Below are positions 6,908 to 10,133 of a stretch of 10,133 nt of DNA, one piece after another. Below the pieces are notes generated by a model. It worked only from the letters and a program-made list of their open reading frames with translations, did no database searches and was not told the DNA's origin. The position numbers and the translations under genes were made by a program. This DNA is from Acinetobacter sp. UBA6641 (GTDB lineage Bacteria > Pseudomonadota > Gammaproteobacteria > Pseudomonadales > Moraxellaceae), in NCBI GenBank assembly GCA_002455755.1, contig DKLL01000276.1:1-10133 (forward strand), in the 5' to 3' direction. Each line of letters starts with the position of its first letter. Within the stretch, counting starts at the first letter, position 1.

Positions 6908-7587
6908 AAAATCCCTAAGGATCGTGCTGCACTCACTGCTTTTGTTCTTTTGGTCACCGACAATTTTCGATATATATGCTTGATATGACTTTCAACCGTA
7001 TATTTAGAAACAAACAATTGTTCTGCTATTTCCCGGTTGCTCATGCCCTGAGCGACCAGATTCAGAATTTCGGTTTCCCGATTGGTTAACAACTCTATAT
7101 CTGCATCTAGGATTTTTTGATCACGAGCTGCCGGCAAAACCGCAGCCGAGATTTGTTTTAAAATTTCTTGCGCAATAAAAGGGTCTATGGGCGCACCGCC
7201 ACGTAAAATACTGCGAATGGACAACAAAACTTCTGCATCATCACGATCTTTCAGGACATATCCTGTCGCCCCGGCCTTGATAGCTGAGAATAAACTTTCC
7301 TGAGTACTCCAGGCCGAAATCACCAGGATCATGGCATTACTATCCAAGGTACGCAGCCTTTCGATCAGCTCGATGCCATTGCCGTCAGGAAGTCCCAGAT
7401 CAACCAAGGCCAGGGAAACAGGTTGCTGTTCTATTTCCACAAAAGCCTGTTGCAAATTTTTAGCAAAAATGAGCATATCTTTGCGATAACCCAATTCTGT
7501 CAATATATTTTTTAATCGTTCTTGAATAAGATCTTCATCTTCAACAATTAAAACTGGTACTGGTAAAATTGTTTCTAATTCTGACAC
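6904..7587 (-). CDS. NarL/LuxR-family response regulator
   Basis: A 227-residue two-domain transcription regulator, cytosolic. The receiver domain (about 11-128) has the acidic pocket VEDED (E16-D17), the phosphorylated D63 in ALVDLGLPDGNG, a Ser at 91 and K113. The LuxR-type helix-turn-helix (about 163-227) shows LTNRETEILNLVAQGMSNREIAEQLFVSKYTVESHIKHIYRKLSVTKRT, a complete motif. It starts with GTG at 7585-7587, preceded by an AGGGGG ribosome site, which makes this start convincing. It is the first gene of the unit, ahead of its kinase. Phosphorylation by that kinase should switch DNA binding; the target genes cannot be read from this window. A nearby ATCGTT direct repeat upstream could be an autoregulatory site. 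Confidence 0.92.
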   Translation of the reverse strand: MSELETILPVPVLIVEDEDLIQERLKNILTELGYRKDMLIFAKNLQQAFVEIEQQPVSLALVDLGLPDGNGIELIERLRTLDSNAMILVISAWSTQESLFSAIKAGATGYVLKDRDDAEVLLSIRSILRGGAPIDPFIAQEILKQISAAVLPAARDQKILDADIELLTNRETEILNLVAQGMSNREIAEQLFVSKYTVESHIKHIYRKLSVTKRTKAVSAARSLGIL

Positions 7588-7853
7588 AAGCCACCCCCTG
7601 TTATAACCGCTTACTATAGCGAGATAAACGATCTTAACGATATCCCTAAAACTTGGTAATTCAATGACTTTTATAATAATAATACATCAATTTTATTTAC
7701 TAATCTGCTATCAATCAGCTTAAATCAACTACATAAAATAAAAGCTTAAAGTTCCACTCGATGATTAATCCAGTATTTATCAATTCAAAATTCTGAATAT
7801 TATGCAGTAGATAACACACATGACTGTTAGCTTAGATTGAATAGGTAGAGCAA
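7588..7853. other. AT-rich non-coding stretch upstream of the response regulator
   Basis: No gene is seen between the response regulator start and the terminator at 7854-7880. Near the regulator gene it holds a ribosome site (complement of about 7593-7599), a possible -10 TATAGT (complement of 7613-7618) without a good -35, and two direct copies of AACGAT (plus-strand reading, 7627-7632 and 7636-7641) spaced nine bases apart. The rest is AT-rich with no further structure that I can support. Confidence 0.6.
7613..7641 (-). promoter_or_regulatory. possible activator-dependent promoter of the response regulator operon
   Basis: Reading the minus strand, two ATCGTT copies (complement of 7636-7641 and 7627-7632) precede TATAGT (complement of 7613-7618). 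The repeats occupy the place where a -35 box would be, and no consensus -35 is present. This layout fits activation by a bound regulator, perhaps the adjacent response regulator itself. It is a pattern reading only. Confidence 0.3.
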
Positions 7854-7880
7854 AAGAAACCGCTATTTTAGCGGTTTCTT
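7854..7880 (-). terminator. strong hairpin terminator of the oxidoreductase-rraA-GST unit
   Basis: A perfect 12-bp stem (AAGAAACCGCTA and its complement) encloses a three-base loop. On the minus strand it is followed by a T-rich run (TTTCTTTTG, partly in the stem). It lies 13 bases after the GST-like stop. The plus strand lacks a T tail beyond the stem. Confidence 0.85.
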
Positions 7881-7893
7881 ACTTCATAATGGG

Positions 7894-8673
7894 TTAATGA
7901 CCATATTGCTGGTTTAGGTATTTCACAATTTGTGCAGACTCAAACATTTTCACTCCAGTGTTCGGGTCAATTAAATACGGCACCTGAATATCGCGTCCCA
8001 TAATTTCAACAGCTTTTTCACGTTTACCACCAGCTAGCGGTTGATATTTCCCAGGTTTTAAACGCAGTACTGCCGGTCCCATATCCTGCCAGCGCTCTTT
8101 AGCCACATTATGGTAAACATACGGTAGTTCAAGCTCGGTTAATACCGCTCGTACCACACGGGTAAAAGGACTGGCTTCAAAACCCCATAACTCTAAAAGT
8201 TGAGCCGGTGCTGCACGGTCTTTAATGTTCCGGTTAATCCAGACACCGCGTGCTCCATTAATGATAGTTCCAGCAAAGGCGGCCATTGGTATTTTAGGAT
8301 AATGAGCAAATTTTTTCGGTGTGGTCCCAGTTTGGCCATAATGCTTAAACAGATAATGGATAATGTCCTGAGATTCATACATCTGAACCCCTGTATTTTC
8401 ATCAATAAGAAATGGAAACCGTTTTTTCCCACCTTTTTCTTGGACAATTTTCCGGTATTTCTGTCCACCCTTCGGACAAGGATAAACCTCATAATCCAGA
8501 TTTAATAAAGTTAAGACTTCACGCACACGGCGACAAAATGGCGAACCTTCAAACTCATAAAGTTTGAGTGATTTTTCAGGTTGCTTGGGAAAAGCAGTAC
8601 CGCTAACGCCACGTCCACCTTCAGTCAAAGATGAAGCTAAAGCCTGTATCACTTTAATTTGATGATTCACCAT
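7894..8673 (-). CDS. tandem GST N-terminal (thioredoxin-fold) domain protein
   Basis: A 259-residue protein made of two glutathione S-transferase N-terminal (thioredoxin-like) domains. Domain 1 (about 36-113) has KLYEFEGSPFCRRVREVL with C47 at the active-site position, FPFLIDENTG with the cis-proline P87, and MYESQDIIHYL. Domain 2 (about 160-258) has ELWGFEASPFTRVVRAVL with Thr171 at the Cys position, VPYLIDPNTG with P232, and MFESAQIVKYL. The helical GST C-terminal domain is absent. The duplication is evident by eye from the parallel motifs. It may bind glutathione or act in thiol redox chemistry; the exact substrate is unknown. AAGGA lies 5 bases before the ATG. It follows rraA after 22 bp on the same strand and ends in a strong terminator, so it is probably last in the unit. 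Confidence 0.82.
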   Translation of the reverse strand: MVNHQIKVIQALASSLTEGGRGVSGTAFPKQPEKSLKLYEFEGSPFCRRVREVLTLLNLDYEVYPCPKGGQKYRKIVQEKGGKKRFPFLIDENTGVQMYESQDIIHYLFKHYGQTGTTPKKFAHYPKIPMAAFAGTIINGARGVWINRNIKDRAAPAQLLELWGFEASPFTRVVRAVLTELELPYVYHNVAKERWQDMGPAVLRLKPGKYQPLAGGKREKAVEIMGRDIQVPYLIDPNTGVKMFESAQIVKYLNQQYGH

Positions 8674-8695
8674 TTTTATCCTTATATCTGGGTCG

Positions 8696-9208
8696 TTAAA
8701 AATCGACTAATTTTTCTTTTGCAATCACAATACCGTTATTATCGGCATAGATGTAATCGCCAGAATTGATGCTTACTCCACCAAAATACAAAGTTAAATC
8801 CACTTCGCCTATGCCTTTGCGATTGCTTTTTTGTGGAATTGCAGCCAATGCATGTACACCCAGGTCCAATTCGGCAATCGCATCCACATCACGTACACAC
8901 CCGTAAATAATTACCCCATTCCAATGATTCTTAACCGCTGATTCAGCAATCATATCGCCCATCAAGGCACAGCGCATGGATGCTCCGCCATCCACCACCA
9001 GTACTTTACCCGTACCATCGGTTGCGAGCAGTTCTTTGACACGTGAATTATCTTCAAAACATTTTACGGTAATGACCTGACCGGCAAAGCTTTTACGTGC
9101 GCCATAGCTTTTGAAAAATTTGCCATCCATTGATGGGGTGACCACCTGAATGTCTTTTTCTGGATGATCATCAAGTAGATCACAGGTTACGAATGCTGGA
9201 TTAGACAC
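8696..9208 (-). CDS. rraA: RraA-family protein (RNase E regulator / HMG aldolase fold)
   Basis: A 170-residue protein of the RraA family, full length. E. coli RraA binds RNase E and inhibits its RNA degradation; related members are 4-hydroxy-4-methyl-2-oxoglutarate aldolases. Visible motifs: MSNPAFVTCDLLDDHP at the start, FAGQVITVKCFEDN (41-54), VLVVDGGASMRCALMGDMIAESAVKNHWNGVIIYGCVRDVD (69-109) with G84-D85 and R106-D107, and YFGGVSINSGDYIYAD (141-156). The sequence follows the gammaproteobacterial RraA pattern closely, so RNase E regulation is the likelier role, though aldolase activity cannot be excluded. It starts with GTG (9206-9208). The GAGG ribosome site lies inside the end of the preceding gene, whose stop is only 3 bp upstream, which indicates coupling. 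Confidence 0.88.
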   Translation of the reverse strand: MSNPAFVTCDLLDDHPEKDIQVVTPSMDGKFFKSYGARKSFAGQVITVKCFEDNSRVKELLATDGTGKVLVVDGGASMRCALMGDMIAESAVKNHWNGVIIYGCVRDVDAIAELDLGVHALAAIPQKSNRKGIGEVDLTLYFGGVSINSGDYIYADNNGIVIAKEKLVDF

Positions 9209-9211
9209 TTT

Positions 9212-9886
9212 TTATTGCCCTCGTTTGGAATTATGTATGCGTAAATTATCATAAATTTCAAACTTTTCAGTTTGAGTTTGTGCTGCCTCGACCATAGTAT
9301 GAGCCACTTGTGAGGCTGTCACTGGCTTATATTTAAATGTATCTGGCACCAAATGCGAAATTTTTTGATACAGCTTTTGCGTCAGATCCTCCAAAGTCCG
9401 TTGTTCCTGACGTTCACCGATTAATAATGAAGGACGCAGAATGGATGTATATTCCAGATTTAAACTTTGGATATGCTGTTCCAGCTCTCCTTTGACTTTA
9501 TTGTAAAAAATTTTTGAGCGGGCGTTTGCACCCATCGCGCTCACCAGCAGGTAATGGGTAGAAGTCGATTCCAGTAAATCGGCAAAGTGGGCATTAATTT
9601 CATAATCAATATTATAAAAATTCTGTTTCGAACCGGCCTTTTTTTGCGTAGTACCTAAACAGCTGAAGGCATGACTATAGCCATTCACATCTTGATCATT
9701 CAGAAGCAGAAAATCTTCCAAGATAAATTGCTGTACTTTTTTTAGGCTTTTAAGCCTGGAATCTTCCTGTCGAACGACTGCGGTTATTTTTTCGCAGCTT
9801 TCAATCTGGTTAAGCTCTTTCAGTAGTTCACGGCCTACTAAACCTGTTGCGCCAATCACAATTGCACTTTTAATTGATTTAGTCAT
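9212..9886 (-). CDS. NAD(P)-binding Rossmann-fold oxidoreductase (atypical SDR, HTATIP2/TIP30-like)
   Basis: A 224-residue cytosolic protein of the atypical short-chain dehydrogenase group. The dinucleotide-binding loop IGATGLVGRELL is at 11-22 (G12, G15, G18), and VVR follows strand 2. The AFSCLGTT segment is at 73-80, the LVSAMGA strand at 114-120, and the YxxxK pair is Y128 and K132 in FYNKVKGELE. RPSLLIGER (151-159) is typical of HTATIP2-like members. The substrate is unknown. No good ribosome site precedes the ATG at 9884-9886. It is the first gene of a minus-strand unit with rraA (3 bp gap) and the GST-like gene, and it diverges from rpsT across about 215 bp. Confidence 0.85.
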   Translation of the reverse strand: MTKSIKSAIVIGATGLVGRELLKELNQIESCEKITAVVRQEDSRLKSLKKVQQFILEDFLLLNDQDVNGYSHAFSCLGTTQKKAGSKQNFYNIDYEINAHFADLLESTSTHYLLVSAMGANARSKIFYNKVKGELEQHIQSLNLEYTSILRPSLLIGERQEQRTLEDLTQKLYQKISHLVPDTFKYKPVTASQVAHTMVEAAQTQTEKFEIYDNLRIHNSKRGQ

Positions 9887-9965
9887 TTTTTAAGCGATCT
9901 CTATAGGTTATTACTAATGTAACGGTTTCTTTATAATTTTTATGCATCTAAAATGTTGTCAAATC

Positions 9966-9982
9966 AAGTCAAGACTTGACTT
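9966..9982. promoter_or_regulatory. perfect palindrome, candidate operator at the rpsT promoter
   Basis: AAGTCAAG, one central base, then CTTGACTT forms an exact 8-bp inverted repeat. It contains the -35 box TTGACT (9976-9981) of the rpsT promoter and sits a few bases from a TTGACA (complement of 9957-9962) that could serve the divergent oxidoreductase unit. A bound protein could influence both directions. The regulator is unknown. Confidence 0.4.
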
Positions 9983-10004
9983 ACCGCCATAGTTTAATCA
10001 CAAT
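9976..10004 (+). promoter_or_regulatory. likely sigma-70 promoter of rpsT
   Basis: TTGACT (9976-9981, five of six consensus) and CACAAT (9999-10004, four of six) are separated by 17 bp. Transcription would start near 10011, leaving a leader of about 90 nt before the GTG of rpsT. Confidence 0.5.
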
Positions 10005-10010
10005 ATGGCA

Positions 10011-10101
10011 CTTGTTTACGGGCTGGTGATAATTCTTCTGATGAAGGTTTTCAGTTGCAATTTCAGCCCGCCCAGACCAATCTAATTCAAGGAGTGCACG
10101 A
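10011..10101 (+). promoter_or_regulatory. structured 5' leader of rpsT
   Basis: CGGGCTG (10019-10025) can pair with CAGCCCG (10064-10070). Inside the loop, CTTC (10035-10038) can pair with GAAG (10043-10046). The ribosome site GGAG (10091-10094) lies outside this fold, seven bases before the GTG. E. coli S20 represses its own translation, so a control role for this leader is plausible but unproven here. Confidence 0.4.
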
Positions 10102-10133
10102 GTGGCAAACTCTGCTCAAGCTAAAAAACGTGC
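10102..10133 (+). CDS. rpsT: 30S ribosomal protein S20, first codons (runs off the window)
   Basis: Only ten codons plus two bases are present. They read MANSAQAKKR, the characteristic start of bacterial S20, which binds 16S rRNA in the small subunit. The start is GTG, with GGAG seven bases upstream. A non-AUG start also occurs in enterobacterial rpsT (UUG) and limits its translation. The rest of the gene lies to the right of the window. Confidence 0.9.
   Translation, partial: MANSAQAKKR

Noticed and set aside
8200..8505. Open frame of 101 codons on the plus strand inside the tandem-GST gene
   Set aside because: It is antisense to a gene with convincing motifs, has no recognisable domain, and no ribosome site was evident.

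Overview
The window looks like chromosomal DNA of an Acinetobacter-type gammaproteobacterium. It opens inside phosphoglycerate kinase (pgk), whose N-terminal sequence is of the Acinetobacter kind, and closes at the GTG start of rpsT (ribosomal protein S20). Most genes between are ordinary chromosomal genes: a DUF2237 protein, a Maf/YceF-type nucleotide pyrophosphatase, a YcfD/RoxA-type ribosomal oxygenase, a two-component system, a tandem-GST_N protein, RraA and a small NAD(P)-binding oxidoreductase. No tRNA, rRNA, CRISPR array or transposase was seen.

Layout. Left block: pgk (minus strand, partial) diverges from a two-gene plus-strand unit, DUF2237-maf, whose stop and start codons overlap (TAATG). 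Accessory block (about 1350-3600): three tightly coupled plus-strand genes of AT-rich composition sit between maf and roxA. They encode a PP2C-type protein phosphatase, a 67-residue protein resembling a free-standing FtsK-gamma winged helix, and a PD-(D/E)XK nuclease. A 9-bp direct repeat (AGCAGTTTA) lies at both edges. Middle: roxA ends in a clear hairpin terminator. A minus-strand response regulator/histidine kinase pair follows, with a 4-bp overlap. Right block: a minus-strand unit oxidoreductase-rraA-GST ends in a strong terminator and diverges from rpsT. The promoter of rpsT overlaps a perfect palindrome and its leader can fold.

The most interesting content is the PP2C/FtsK-gamma-like/nuclease cassette. 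Its compact overlapping layout, composition, nuclease and position as an insertion between housekeeping genes suggest an accessory system, possibly for defence against phages or plasmids. The cassette architecture is not one I can match to a named system. Its function is inference, while the domain calls and the gene coupling are read directly from the sequence.
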